Source: an uncultured Enhydrobacter sp. (lineage in GTDB: Bacteria > Pseudomonadota > Gammaproteobacteria > Pseudomonadales > Moraxellaceae). Taken from it: DNA of 64,000 nt. Each line of letters starts with the position of its first letter. Position 1 is the first letter of the stretch. Below are positions 53,398-62,453 of this stretch, piece by piece. A model generated the notes under the pieces. That model did not search any database. It was not told where the DNA came from and saw only the letters and a program-made list of their open reading frames with translations. The stretch lies in the NCBI GenBank assembly GCA_946222995.1, contig CAMIOS010000001.1, forward strand, positions 124,001-188,000, given 5' to 3'. Made by a program: the position numbers and the translations under genes.

Positions 53398-53445
53398 TGA
53401 GCCTCAAATATTGGAATATATATGGGCTAGGTGCGTTTAGGTGGG

Positions 53446-54474
53446 TTATATCAAGCTAAATTGACTATCAAATTGTCTAAATTGTTGGGTTAAAGGGTCA
53501 ATAAAGGTAATCGATTTTGCCAGCAGTTTTAAAGGCTTATTAAAATCGGTTGTGCCTTTTGGCTGGGCGACGGGATAAAAATTGTCATTGACAAGCGGCA
53601 TATTTAAGCTTGCCATATGCACCCGTAACTGGTGCTTTTTACCTGTTAACGGTGTTAAGCGGTAAAGACTAATTTCACCCAAATGTTGTACCAACTCAAT
53701 CGTGGTTTTGCTGTTTGGCTCGCCTGCCACGGTTTGGGTCAAAAAAAACGCCTCGCCTCGTACCAGTCTTGATTCAACCGTCAACGGATATGCCAAGTCG
53801 GTACGGGTTGGTGCGATGGCTTCATACACTTTTTTGACCTGCTTTTTTTCAAATAAGCCTTGATATGCCGAGCGGGTTGCAGGATTGACTGTCAACAGCA
53901 TCACGCCTGCCGTGTCTTTATCAAGCCGATGAATGGGCGAAATATCCATGACATTGAGATGCGGCACTGTTTGCAACTGGGGGTGTAGGCGTAATTTGGC
54001 AAGCAAGGTTTGGCTCACATATTCCCCTGTGGGAATCACCGGCAAAAAATGCGGTTTATCAACGACCAATAGATGGTCATCTAAATACAAAATGGTCGGC
54101 TCAAATGGGATAATCGGCTCGTTATCCACCTGCCGATAATATAAAACTGTCTGCCCTGCTTGATACGGTGTGTTTATTGCCAACACCTCACCTGTCTGCG
54201 TATGAATTAAGCCTTGCTCAAAGCGCTGTTGCCATATCGCTTTGTCAATATGGCAAAAGTGTTGGGCAAAAAAATCAATCAACCGCTTGCCACTAAAGCG
54301 TTTGTCATGTGGCAAGTATAGCCGACTGGGCTTGATACCTATGAGTTTAGACGGTTGTGGCGGTTGACTTGGCAAATTTTTTGGCGGTGACATTGGTGCG
54401 CTTATCTTCGGTCCTAAGGGTATCGCTTGGCTAGCAAATTTAACAAAATAGGCAGCGCGAGGGTTTTTTGCCAT
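53446..54474 (-). CDS. RluA-family pseudouridine synthase
   Basis: A 342-aa RNA-modifying enzyme of the RluA/RsuA fold. The catalytic aspartate sits in ISPIHRLDKDTAGVMLLT; also present are LYLDDHLLVVDKPHFLPVIP, KKVYEAI and LTPLTGKKHQLRVHMASLN. An S4-like N-terminal region (LIDFFAQHF) precedes it. The first ~40 residues are Pro/Lys-rich, and the true start may be a later ATG (54393). Target RNA position is unknown; the family modifies 23S rRNA or tRNA. It is the last gene of the minus-strand run that contains the SEDS/PBP cluster, but its housekeeping role suggests a chance neighbour. Confidence 0.88.
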   Translation of the reverse strand: MAKNPRAAYFVKFASQAIPLGPKISAPMSPPKNLPSQPPQPSKLIGIKPSRLYLPHDKRFSGKRLIDFFAQHFCHIDKAIWQQRFEQGLIHTQTGEVLAINTPYQAGQTVLYYRQVDNEPIIPFEPTILYLDDHLLVVDKPHFLPVIPTGEYVSQTLLAKLRLHPQLQTVPHLNVMDISPIHRLDKDTAGVMLLTVNPATRSAYQGLFEKKQVKKVYEAIAPTRTDLAYPLTVESRLVRGEAFFLTQTVAGEPNSKTTIELVQHLGEISLYRLTPLTGKKHQLRVHMASLNMPLVNDNFYPVAQPKGTTDFNKPLKLLAKSITFIDPLTQQFRQFDSQFSLI

Positions 54475-54542
54475 ACCTTAGCAAATCTAACGCGATTTCG
54501 CTATGGTTATCTGTTATCCGTTTTTTGCAAATCGTTGACCCA

Positions 54543-56078
54543 TTAGCTTGGCACAAGGAGCTGCACGGTAATGGCTGGTTGAGCATTTGCTTGGCGATGC
54601 GGCTCAAAGCTGAGCACATCATTGGGCAATAGCACATCGCCATTGTGCAGCACTTGCCCATTTCGGCGAATGGGCAGGGTCATACCATCTATCAACACTT
54701 GCCCATCTAATTCAACCATCGTACCAAAACCCTTCCCCATCTGGTCTTGAGCCATCCCAAACAGGCGAATATGCTGTGACAAGCTGGGCGAATCACCGCT
54801 GACAAATTGTACGGGGAAGTGGCTGATTGTTTGTTGGCGTTCACCAAGTTGGTCGCTTATTTTTAGCCGCAACGCAATGCCTTGTAGGTTTTGATTTAAA
54901 GAAGATGAATCGGCACTCGACAATACGGCATTGTGCGTTTGGTTATTCACAGTGGTCTGAGGCTGGGCGGCTTGCGGTGTGGCACCACGATTGGGTGGTG
55001 GTTGATTGCCCAAAAGTTTGACTTTTAGGTTGATTTCATTGGTAAATACGCCGCCACTTTGTAGCCGTGCGATATCGGCGGGCGTGGATTTGGCAGGGGT
55101 TTTAAGCCCAAACCCGGCATCATCGGCAAGCTGAACCCCAATTTTTGCCAATTGCGGTTTTAAAATTTCATAACCATACGACACCAAGTCGATGGCATCA
55201 TGCGGACTGTTGGCTTCATGGGCATGATGAAAGCTGTTAAACAACTGCTCAATCGTCGCGGTGGTCAAGCTGTCACTGGATTTTAACGTGATTTGCTTAA
55301 TTGGTTGGGACTGATCAAGCAATTTTTTGGCTTCATTGACAATCGTCCGGGTCAAGATATCTTGATAGGGTTTGGCGGATTTTGCAATATTGGGCAGCCG
55401 CTCAATGCTGCGACTAGCAGGCTGGGTAGCAGGCTTTGGTGCGGGGACGGTCGCTTTTGGCTGAAACGTTGACTGGACGGTTGACGTTGGTACATTTGCC
55501 ACAGGCGGCGTATAGGGTTGTGGTGGCTGAGGTGGGTAAGGTGAAGGTGGTTGCTGATATTGCGGTATTGGTGTTTGGGGTAGAACTTGGGGGGCTTGTC
55601 TAGGCGGTGTGGGTAGTGGCTCGGGGATGGCGATTTGCGCGCGCTCGGGGTATAGCCCTGTGTCAGTTTTATCCCCGCCAAAGCGTGGCATCAGTTTGCC
55701 CAGTACGCTTTGGTAAAGGCTGGGTTTTTCTTCGGCATCGATGTCGTAGCCGTCAAGGCGTTGTATCAGCAATATCACTGTATTGCCATCGTTTAACTCA
55801 CCTTCTTCATCCGTTTGGGCGGTTTGGGTGTTGATGGGTAAGATATTAATGTCAGGGATGGTGTATTTCAGCGATTTAACAAATTGGCGGTAGCCTTCGG
55901 CCAGGGTTTTGTTGGCAGTGACGTCAAAATTGGACGGCACAGAAAGCTGTACGCTCACTTGTTGTAGGTCGTCAATCGCGACAGTGTATAGGCTAAAAAA
56001 GTTTTCCATTTCGTCAAACACGTCGGTTGGGTGTTTATCGTCAATAATAAAGCGGTGGTTAGTGGTGATGTAAGGCAT
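54543..56078 (-). CDS. Unknown Pro-rich protein of the SEDS/PBP cluster
   Basis: A 511-aa predicted cytoplasmic protein with no signal peptide or membrane helix. Three parts are visible. An N-terminal domain (about 1-130) begins MPYITTNHRFIIDDKHPTD and includes VILLIQRLDGYDID. A central Pro/Gln/Ala-rich linker spans about 150-225. The C-terminal half has TLKSSDSLTTATIEQLF and ends in a beta-rich region (GTMVELDGQVLIDGMTLP, NGQVLHNGDVLLPNDVLSFE). That ending faintly recalls an FHA-type fold, but the key FHA residues are not clear. AGGAATATTTAA precedes the ATG. It is the last gene of the cluster in transcription order, 45 bp after the transpeptidase-like gene. Confidence 0.75.
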   Translation of the reverse strand: MPYITTNHRFIIDDKHPTDVFDEMENFFSLYTVAIDDLQQVSVQLSVPSNFDVTANKTLAEGYRQFVKSLKYTIPDINILPINTQTAQTDEEGELNDGNTVILLIQRLDGYDIDAEEKPSLYQSVLGKLMPRFGGDKTDTGLYPERAQIAIPEPLPTPPRQAPQVLPQTPIPQYQQPPSPYPPQPPQPYTPPVANVPTSTVQSTFQPKATVPAPKPATQPASRSIERLPNIAKSAKPYQDILTRTIVNEAKKLLDQSQPIKQITLKSSDSLTTATIEQLFNSFHHAHEANSPHDAIDLVSYGYEILKPQLAKIGVQLADDAGFGLKTPAKSTPADIARLQSGGVFTNEINLKVKLLGNQPPPNRGATPQAAQPQTTVNNQTHNAVLSSADSSSLNQNLQGIALRLKISDQLGERQQTISHFPVQFVSGDSPSLSQHIRLFGMAQDQMGKGFGTMVELDGQVLIDGMTLPIRRNGQVLHNGDVLLPNDVLSFEPHRQANAQPAITVQLLVPS

Positions 56079-56106
56079 TTAAATATTCCTAAATTTTTTT
56101 TTGTTA

Positions 56107-56132
56107 GGTGGGTAACGCATTGCTTAACCCGC
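56107..56132. repeat. Second copy of the GGTGGGT palindrome
   Basis: GGTGGGTAACGC...TTAACCCGC, overlapping the stop codon and last two codons of the transpeptidase-like gene. One arm mismatch relative to the copy at 172-194. Confidence 0.45.
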
Positions 56133-59114
56133 ACTGCGGTGTTGTGAAGATTTGTTGTGGGCAGTCGCGACTGCGGTTGCCGTATTCGATGAATGAGAAG
56201 CATTTTTTGGTTGATGGTTATCGCCGTTATTTTCACTTTTATTTTCATTTTGATACAACGCGTTTGCCAACATCATTCCCGCTTGCACGGCTCGGTTGAT
56301 GCCATCTCGTGGGTCATCGACCAGCCCAGTTTTATTCCAGTTACGCTCAACGAGCACCGCCACCGCCTTGTCCCATTGTCCGTTTTTATCCTTAATGCCA
56401 TACACAAACCACTTATAAGGACGGCTAAAGCAAGTCACCGAAGGTTTCGCCTTGCCCGCTTTGATATCCGCATTATTACATTGATTGGCAATCATGCTCA
56501 CCGTGACATTGGGGGTATAGACCACTCGCCCGCCACTTCGGGTTGGGTAGTTAAAGCCGGGCGTACCCGTTTTACCAACGATGATGCCTTTTGTCCAGCC
56601 ACAATCACCAATTGCCTGTGTACAAGCGGTATAAGCGGTACCATTGCCACCGCCGAGCCCCGTACCCGCAAGCAGTGTACCTGACAGCAAACTTAAACTC
56701 GCCCGAGCGTCGGATTGGCTAATATTTAACGGCATTTGGGCAAGACCGTCATATTGATTGGTGGGGGCATCACCTCGCCAGGCTTTAGGACGTAGCGGGA
56801 TTTGGTTGACACCCCATAAGTCTTCAATCAAATGCGCCCCACGCCGCTCTTTGTTGCCATTGTCGGCAATGAGTAAGCTGGCAAAGGCACTGGCATTGCC
56901 AAGTACCGTGGTTTTGGCGTTACCCGCTCCAAATACTTGGTTCATAACGGCATTGAGGTCATCGCCCCCTCGCCGACACGCCCCATTCATGCGTCCGCCA
57001 TTGGCTTGCACACAGCTTGTCACTTGGGTTGGGGTAAAGTTAAGCTGTTTTGGGCGGTAGTCTTGTTTGCCATTGGTAAGTAAAACACCTGAGAAATAAC
57101 GGCTTTGAATCATCGGCTCACTGTTATACGGTCTGCCAAATAGCAAATCTTTAAAACCACAATTCGCCCCGTTATTTGCCCCATCGTTGGCGTTGGCATC
57201 GCAATTAACACTCCAGCCCATATCGTTACTGGCTTTCTTAAATGCAGCGATACCAGGGCATACGCCGTTGCTATCTCGCTGTAAGGTCATGGCACTGGTG
57301 GTACTTTGACAAAATAAAAAGTTGGCGACCCGTTCGGTCGATGAGCTTGCCATCACTTGGCGCAAATATTGATAGTCAGCGGTTGCAGGGTTTTTAAAAC
57401 GCGGATTGGCTCGTACCAGCCCCAAGGCTTGTACGGTTTTAACTGTCGAGCCTGGATATACCGCTTGGTATAATGCATGGTTCATTAGGTTTTGTTTTGA
57501 CCAGTCTTTTTGCCAAAGCGTGGGACAGCCTTTAGGGTTTAGCATGGTGTCGCCATTATCCACCCGATAACAGTCAGAATCACTACTGGCTAGGGCAAGC
57601 ACGCCTTGGGTTTTGACATCGAGCACCGCAATCCCGATACTACGAACCAAGGCTTTTTCATACATGCCATTCGCCACATTTTGCAAGGCAGGCGACAACA
57701 CGGTGCTACAATCGGCGGTGGCGTTGGGGCTGTTGGTCACGCAGTCGGCGACCTGTTGGGCGGTATTTTGTACATTGGGGTCAAGGGTCAATGCCATGTT
57801 GTAGCCGATTTTGACATCCGAGCCGTCAATGTCGATGGTATTTATCGGCGGGGCGGTCAGTTTTTGCCACCAAGTACGTTTGTCTTGTTGGGCTTGAAAA
57901 CTTTGATACGCATCCAATAGCTGACGGTCAAACTGGCTTGAATGAATATTGGCAAGCTCGCTGTACATGCTGGCTAAATTGGTCGGTAATGCGGTATTTT
58001 GGGCAGCCGTTGAATGAATTTGTTGCATAGGGTCAGCGATGGGTTTACGCTGTAGATTTTGCAGGGCTTCACGCGCTTGTGTGACCACGCTGCTATTATT
58101 GGCAATTTCGCCAATCGCTGTACCTTTGGTGATGTCTGTGGCAGTGGGCAAAGTGGCTTTGACAGGGGCGGGAATTAGCTTGGGATGATTACACAATAGA
58201 TTGAGCGAATCGTCTGTCGCTCCATCCTCATCGACCCGACTGCGATTATCGACATATAAAAAGCCTGTCGGATTGTTTGGTGTTTTGGGCGTGGGCACAT
58301 ACACACAGCCCGCCAAGCCATACCACGGGTTGGTTTGGGTGAGCCAATTGGCAGGCAACCGAGCGACATTGGTGGTATCGGCGGTTGAATTTAAGTTTTT
58401 ACGGTTGGGCATCTGCTCAAGCCATTGTAACTGCAATAAACGCTCGGGGCTGGCAAGGGTTTTTAGGGCAAAGGTAAGCGATTCTTCGCTGACGTTTTGT
58501 TCACAGGCTTGTTGCCACAGTCCGCTGGTTTGCAGTTGGTAGCGATTGGCAAGGCGTTTTTGTCGGTATAAACTATCAAGGCTTTGATTAATGCGATTGA
58601 TATTTTCGCTAAAGATTTGCTGATTCTCGGGTTTGCTAAACGCACAGCCGCTGCCTAGATTGGTGGATAAATTGTTAGGCGTGCCTACGCCATTGTCACT
58701 TACCGATACAACATTGCTATTGGCAAGGTTACTATTTGCTAAATTGTTGACGACTAAGGCAACCGCTGTTTCGTGAGCGGTGGCGTTGTAGGTGGTATTA
58801 TTTTCGGTCAAAGGTGACAGATACCAAACCAGCCAACCGATTAACCCCAATATAAACAGCACCAAAATGACGTTTAGGTTGGTCAAGATGGTTTTATACA
58901 GGGCTTGCCTGATTCTAAAATCTTGGCGAAAATTTGCCACTTTGCCATCGTCTTTGTGGGTTTTGGCTTGTTTTTTGGTAGGCGTTTCTGATTGTGTGGG
59001 CGTGGCGAGTTCTTCTGTTTCGTCTGTCACAACGTCTGAATTTGTTTCGTTGGTTAAATCAGTTTCGTTAGCGTCTTTTGGGGTTTGGTTTTCGGTCATT
59101 GCCTTAAAATCCAT
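56124..59114 (-). CDS. Large Cys-rich penicillin-binding-protein-like transpeptidase
   Basis: A 996-aa type II membrane protein. It has an acidic cytosolic N-terminus of ~75 residues, one membrane helix (NLNVILVLFILGLIGWLVWY), then a periplasmic region. The C-terminal third looks like a penicillin-binding transpeptidase: GIAVLDVKTQGVLALASS, the SxxK serine S556 (YPGSTVKTVQAL) and the KTG motif at K848 (IVGKTGTPGF). The expected SxN motif is not clear; S-S-S-T at 590-593 is the nearest candidate. Periplasmic residues ~110-530 match no domain I know. About 20 cysteines, many in close pairs, suggest disulfides. It probably partners the SEDS protein encoded upstream. Confidence 0.8.
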   Translation of the reverse strand: MDFKAMTENQTPKDANETDLTNETNSDVVTDETEELATPTQSETPTKKQAKTHKDDGKVANFRQDFRIRQALYKTILTNLNVILVLFILGLIGWLVWYLSPLTENNTTYNATAHETAVALVVNNLANSNLANSNVVSVSDNGVGTPNNLSTNLGSGCAFSKPENQQIFSENINRINQSLDSLYRQKRLANRYQLQTSGLWQQACEQNVSEESLTFALKTLASPERLLQLQWLEQMPNRKNLNSTADTTNVARLPANWLTQTNPWYGLAGCVYVPTPKTPNNPTGFLYVDNRSRVDEDGATDDSLNLLCNHPKLIPAPVKATLPTATDITKGTAIGEIANNSSVVTQAREALQNLQRKPIADPMQQIHSTAAQNTALPTNLASMYSELANIHSSQFDRQLLDAYQSFQAQQDKRTWWQKLTAPPINTIDIDGSDVKIGYNMALTLDPNVQNTAQQVADCVTNSPNATADCSTVLSPALQNVANGMYEKALVRSIGIAVLDVKTQGVLALASSDSDCYRVDNGDTMLNPKGCPTLWQKDWSKQNLMNHALYQAVYPGSTVKTVQALGLVRANPRFKNPATADYQYLRQVMASSSTERVANFLFCQSTTSAMTLQRDSNGVCPGIAAFKKASNDMGWSVNCDANANDGANNGANCGFKDLLFGRPYNSEPMIQSRYFSGVLLTNGKQDYRPKQLNFTPTQVTSCVQANGGRMNGACRRGGDDLNAVMNQVFGAGNAKTTVLGNASAFASLLIADNGNKERRGAHLIEDLWGVNQIPLRPKAWRGDAPTNQYDGLAQMPLNISQSDARASLSLLSGTLLAGTGLGGGNGTAYTACTQAIGDCGWTKGIIVGKTGTPGFNYPTRSGGRVVYTPNVTVSMIANQCNNADIKAGKAKPSVTCFSRPYKWFVYGIKDKNGQWDKAVAVLVERNWNKTGLVDDPRDGINRAVQAGMMLANALYQNENKSENNGDNHQPKNASHSSNTATAVATAHNKSSQHRSAG

Positions 59115-59133
59115 ATAAAACTATTATTTGAAT

Positions 59134-59180
59134 ATACGTCATTTATGCGTATCATTTACTATTATTTTGCGTAAATTTAT
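59134..59180. promoter_or_regulatory. Candidate operator in the divergent PBP/XRE promoter region
   Basis: ATACG (59134-59138) and CGTAT (59148-59152) form an inverted repeat, with a further TGCGTAA half near 59168. The 92-bp gap separates the divergent transpeptidase-like and XRE genes, so a site here could let the XRE protein control both. This is inference. Confidence 0.35.
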
Positions 59181-59206
59181 CACAGCGATTAAACAGGTAC
59201 TACAAA

Positions 59207-59500
59207 ATGAACAATGATTTTTATGATGATTTATCCCAAGCCCTGCATAAGTCACTTTCTCAAGCGTTAAGTATCGCTAAGGGCGAAACCGAGCCAAGCC
59301 GTGTGTTTAGCTATGAAATACCCAATATTAAGGCAATCCGAGCCAAAACCGGACTAACGCAAGCCCAGTTTGCAGACAAACTCAATATCAGCTCTCGCAC
59401 GTTGCAAAATTGGGAGCAAGGGACAAGACACCCAACGGGAGCTACCATTACGCTTATGCGGCTTTTGGAAAAAAAGCCAGAATTAATTGCGTTGGCGTGA
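59207..59500 (+). CDS. XRE-family regulator, NadS/HigA-antitoxin-like
   Basis: A 97-aa DNA-binding protein. The N-terminal DDLSQALHKSLSQALSIAKG and EPSRVFSYEIPNIKAIRAKT lead into a helix-turn-helix (GLTQAQFADKLNISSRTLQN, then WEQGTRHPTGA), the layout of the NadS family of antitoxin-type regulators. These normally follow a RelE/HigB-like toxin gene; none is present upstream or downstream here. The gene is on the plus strand, embedded between the minus-strand SEDS and transpeptidase genes, and its 3' end overlaps the SEDS gene by 18 bp. It may autoregulate and control the divergent transpeptidase gene. Confidence 0.85.
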   Translation: MNNDFYDDLSQALHKSLSQALSIAKGETEPSRVFSYEIPNIKAIRAKTGLTQAQFADKLNISSRTLQNWEQGTRHPTGATITLMRLLEKKPELIALA

Positions 59501-61723
59501 TTTCTCTAACATCAATTTCGGCTGAAACAATGCCAAACTTAAGAGCACCGAATTTAGCCACAAATTACTCGTCCCATAGCTCAAAAACGGCAACGTCACC
59601 CCCGTGAGCGGCAAAATCCCCAAATTCCCCGAAATCGTGACAAGTGCTTGAAACACCGTAATCACCACCCACAACAAAATCACCCAAGCCAGTAGAAAAT
59701 ACCCACCCGATAATAACCGAGTTTTTACCTGCTCGCTGGCATACGCCATCTGCTGATGGGCAATCAGCACAAGCCAACCAAAATACACCGCCATCAGCCC
59801 AATCGACAGCGGAATCCCCACCACCGCCATCACCGACGTTATCGTATAGTCGCTTTGCATCTGTAGCGGCACGCCTTGACAGCCCGACAGATGATAGCCA
59901 CACCACGGAATATTGCCAAAATGATAACCAAGCATCGGCACGCTTTCTCGAAACCAATGCAAAATCGCCATTTGGTCATTGGTCGCCACAAACGGATTAA
60001 CCCATGCATTGACCCGCTCGGCAGTACGGGCATCAAAGCCGCTTAAGTTGACCAGCCCCATCATGAGCAACAGCAAAATCGCCGTACTTGATAACACGCC
60101 GATAATATACCCTCGCCCACCCATCTGAAAAATTTTGTTGGATAACGCCACGCCCACCAAAAAGGTAAACATAAACAAAAACACGAGCATCGTGCCTTTT
60201 TCATTGGCAATGGCAAGGGCGATAAAGGGCAACGCCACCGCAAACAATAATAACGCCGTCATTTTTTTACTGCGAAAAAACAAATGGTTAATCAAGCCCC
60301 GTTGATTAATCGCCAAAAATACGCCCAAAAATACCATCAGCCATACTTTGGACAATTCCGCCACTTTGGCACTGTCGCTATGTAGCACCACCGCCAAACC
60401 AAGATACGCCGCCGCAAGCCCACCGAGCCAAATCAAGGCTTTGCGTTTTTGTCCCTTTATCTTGTCCCAATAGGCGTGCAGTATATTGTTTGCCACGATC
60501 GTTTTTAGCCCCCACGCCACAAAGCTGCTGATAGGACGGGCAAAGCTGATAAACACAAATGCCCAAAACAAGTCTTTAAAATGATTCAAAAATATGTAAC
60601 GAAGCGACAAATAACTGCGCCCGCTTAAATCAAATAAAATCATCAAGCCAAACACCGCAAATCCGACAAACAATGGATAAACCCACGGCGAGCTTATCAC
60701 GTCACGATTGTCTGCAAAACGCTTAGCAAGCCGCTGGGCGGGCGAGAACAGGCTTAACACCGTCAACAAAATTCCCATGCAAAACATGACAATGCCTGCC
60801 ATCATTGGCAAAATCACCGTATGACTTACCCCCGCTATCACCAGTCCCCAAGCGGTGATGGCAAGTGGTACGTATAACACAGGGTTACGATAGCGGGATA
60901 AAGTGAGAAAAAATAACGTCATCCACGACCAAATCAACACTTGGGCGAGCATACCAAACTGCTTGGGATTGCCAATGAGCGGCAATAAATTGCGGGCTTG
61001 CTCGGCTTTGGCATGGTTGGCGTTGGCCTCATACACGCCCGCCACATCGCTTGCCGCTTGATTGAGTAGCTTAGCAACTTGTGGTTGACTGGCAAACACT
61101 CGGCTATAAGGAAAGCGGCGATTGCCGTCCGCTACCGCAAGCATAGCCAGCGAAAAATCTTGCGAATTAAGATTGGTGGTTTTTAATGCTTGTAGCTGGT
61201 TTAGGCTATCAAGTTGTCCATTGACATTGAGATTAAGCCAATCTTGGCGACTGGTCAGGCTATCCGCCCCAAGTTGGATATTGGTTTCGTTTTCCACAAG
61301 GTCGGTTTTGCGCTGCGATTTGGTTTGGGTTTGCCATGTGCTTGCTAAAGCGGATTGTATGCTGGCAAGTTGCTGTTTGGTTTGGGGTAGTGCTTGATTT
61401 ATCGCTTGTGGGTTATCGCAGGCTTGAGCGGTGGTAAAGCTTGCATCATTGCGGTGCTCATAAAGCGTGTTGACAACATTGTCGCCGCAGGTGGTTTTTA
61501 GCAAGGTGGGGCGGGTCACGCCATCAGTAAAGCTTAACCATTCGAGTTGATAGCGGTTGAATTTGGGCGAGTTGCCGTAGCCTGCCAACAAAAAGCCTGC
61601 GATAAGCAATAGCCAAATAATCGCCAAAAGCGTGATTTCTTTGGCGATTTGGGCGGCGGCGTTGGTTTTTTTGCCCGATACAGTTTTTGTAATTGTCGGC
61701 AGTCGTGGCAGGATTTTTAGCAT
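59483..61723 (-). CDS. Oversized SEDS-family (FtsW/RodA-like) membrane glycosyltransferase
   Basis: A 746-aa multispan protein. SEDS proteins polymerise lipid II into glycan strands. The family signature is at the C-terminus (PLTGVTLPFLSYGTSNLWLN), and the catalytic Asp is D625 (QMQSDYTITSVMAVVG), matching the position in RodA. FtsW and RodA have 370-415 aa and ten helices. Here one N-terminal helix (EITLLAIIWLLLIAGFLLAG) is followed by a ~200-residue extracytoplasmic domain with a Cys pair, and then about thirteen more hydrophobic segments. The catalytic loop also holds an extra Cys pair (WCGYHLSGCQG). AAGAGAAACCC precedes the ATG. It lies upstream of the transpeptidase gene in transcription order. 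Confidence 0.85.
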   Translation of the reverse strand: MLKILPRLPTITKTVSGKKTNAAAQIAKEITLLAIIWLLLIAGFLLAGYGNSPKFNRYQLEWLSFTDGVTRPTLLKTTCGDNVVNTLYEHRNDASFTTAQACDNPQAINQALPQTKQQLASIQSALASTWQTQTKSQRKTDLVENETNIQLGADSLTSRQDWLNLNVNGQLDSLNQLQALKTTNLNSQDFSLAMLAVADGNRRFPYSRVFASQPQVAKLLNQAASDVAGVYEANANHAKAEQARNLLPLIGNPKQFGMLAQVLIWSWMTLFFLTLSRYRNPVLYVPLAITAWGLVIAGVSHTVILPMMAGIVMFCMGILLTVLSLFSPAQRLAKRFADNRDVISSPWVYPLFVGFAVFGLMILFDLSGRSYLSLRYIFLNHFKDLFWAFVFISFARPISSFVAWGLKTIVANNILHAYWDKIKGQKRKALIWLGGLAAAYLGLAVVLHSDSAKVAELSKVWLMVFLGVFLAINQRGLINHLFFRSKKMTALLLFAVALPFIALAIANEKGTMLVFLFMFTFLVGVALSNKIFQMGGRGYIIGVLSSTAILLLLMMGLVNLSGFDARTAERVNAWVNPFVATNDQMAILHWFRESVPMLGYHFGNIPWCGYHLSGCQGVPLQMQSDYTITSVMAVVGIPLSIGLMAVYFGWLVLIAHQQMAYASEQVKTRLLSGGYFLLAWVILLWVVITVFQALVTISGNLGILPLTGVTLPFLSYGTSNLWLNSVLLSLALFQPKLMLEKSRQRN

Positions 61724-61739
61724 GGGTTTCTCTTAAAGC

Positions 61740-62453
61740 TCAAATTTGTTTATTTTTTAATACCAGTAAATAGCCAAAATAAACAATACAAGGAAAAATT
61801 AGTAAAATATACAAAGAGTTTAACGTATTGGCTAAAAAAACTGCCATGATAAATAATATCAAATTTTCATGTAACGAAAACTTTAGCCAGTCACGCGGTT
61901 TTTGTTTTCGCAAATATACCATCAATGCAATGATGGCTAAAATTAACAAGCCATGAATAGGAAATCTATCAACCAACGTCCCTTTTAACGTATATTTTGT
62001 ATGCCGTAATTGTTCTAATTCATTGATAATTGGTTTTTGCTTACTCATCGATTGCATGACAACATTGGCTAAGTCTTTCCCATCAGACCACGAACAAGCG
62101 TCAGTAATTTCAAGGGCTTCATTTAACAATTTACCTTTTAGAATTTTGACTTGTTGAATAGAATTTTCTAATTCAGCCAAAGGTCGTTGAATATTTTTAT
62201 AAAATTCACACGTCTGTTTAAAATCGTTAAACGTGTGTTGGTAGTCTTTGGGTTGACGTGAGAATACCAAAAGTTCATCTTTTAGTGAATCGAAACCTTG
62301 TTGTTTATAAACATACAAAACTCGATTGGCTTCTTTATTCACCGATTTATCCAAATAAATATACCCATAAATCCCACCTAATAAAGCGGTGATAAGGTTA
62401 AGTATTACGAATATTTTTCTAGCATTTGATATCTTATTATCAACTCGGGTCAT
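61740..62453 (-). CDS. Membrane protein with extracytoplasmic coiled coil
   Basis: A 237-aa protein with an N-terminal membrane helix (IFVILNLITALLGGIYGYIY). A ~130-residue extracytoplasmic, partly coiled-coil region follows (LAELENSIQQVKILKGKLLN) with two cysteines (TCEFY, DACSW). Three C-terminal hydrophobic segments complete it (LLILAIIALMVYL, LILFIMAVFLANTL, YILLIFPCIVYFGYLL). No family is recognised. It is more AT-rich and Lys-rich than its neighbours. Its ATG overlaps the stop of the RDD gene by 14 bp, and the SEDS gene starts 16 bp after it, so all three are translationally linked. Confidence 0.75.
   Translation of the reverse strand: MTRVDNKISNARKIFVILNLITALLGGIYGYIYLDKSVNKEANRVLYVYKQQGFDSLKDELLVFSRQPKDYQHTFNDFKQTCEFYKNIQRPLAELENSIQQVKILKGKLLNEALEITDACSWSDGKDLANVVMQSMSKQKPIINELEQLRHTKYTLKGTLVDRFPIHGLLILAIIALMVYLRKQKPRDWLKFSLHENLILFIMAVFLANTLNSLYILLIFPCIVYFGYLLVLKNKQI

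Noticed and set aside
57606..57920. 104-codon plus-strand frame inside the transpeptidase-like gene
   Set aside because: A shadow frame within a well-supported coding region; no start signal or recognisable protein pattern.
59115..59206. A missing toxin gene for the NadS-like regulator
   Set aside because: All frames in the gap are too short for a RelE/HigB toxin, and the neighbours are wall-synthesis genes, so no toxin-antitoxin pair was called.
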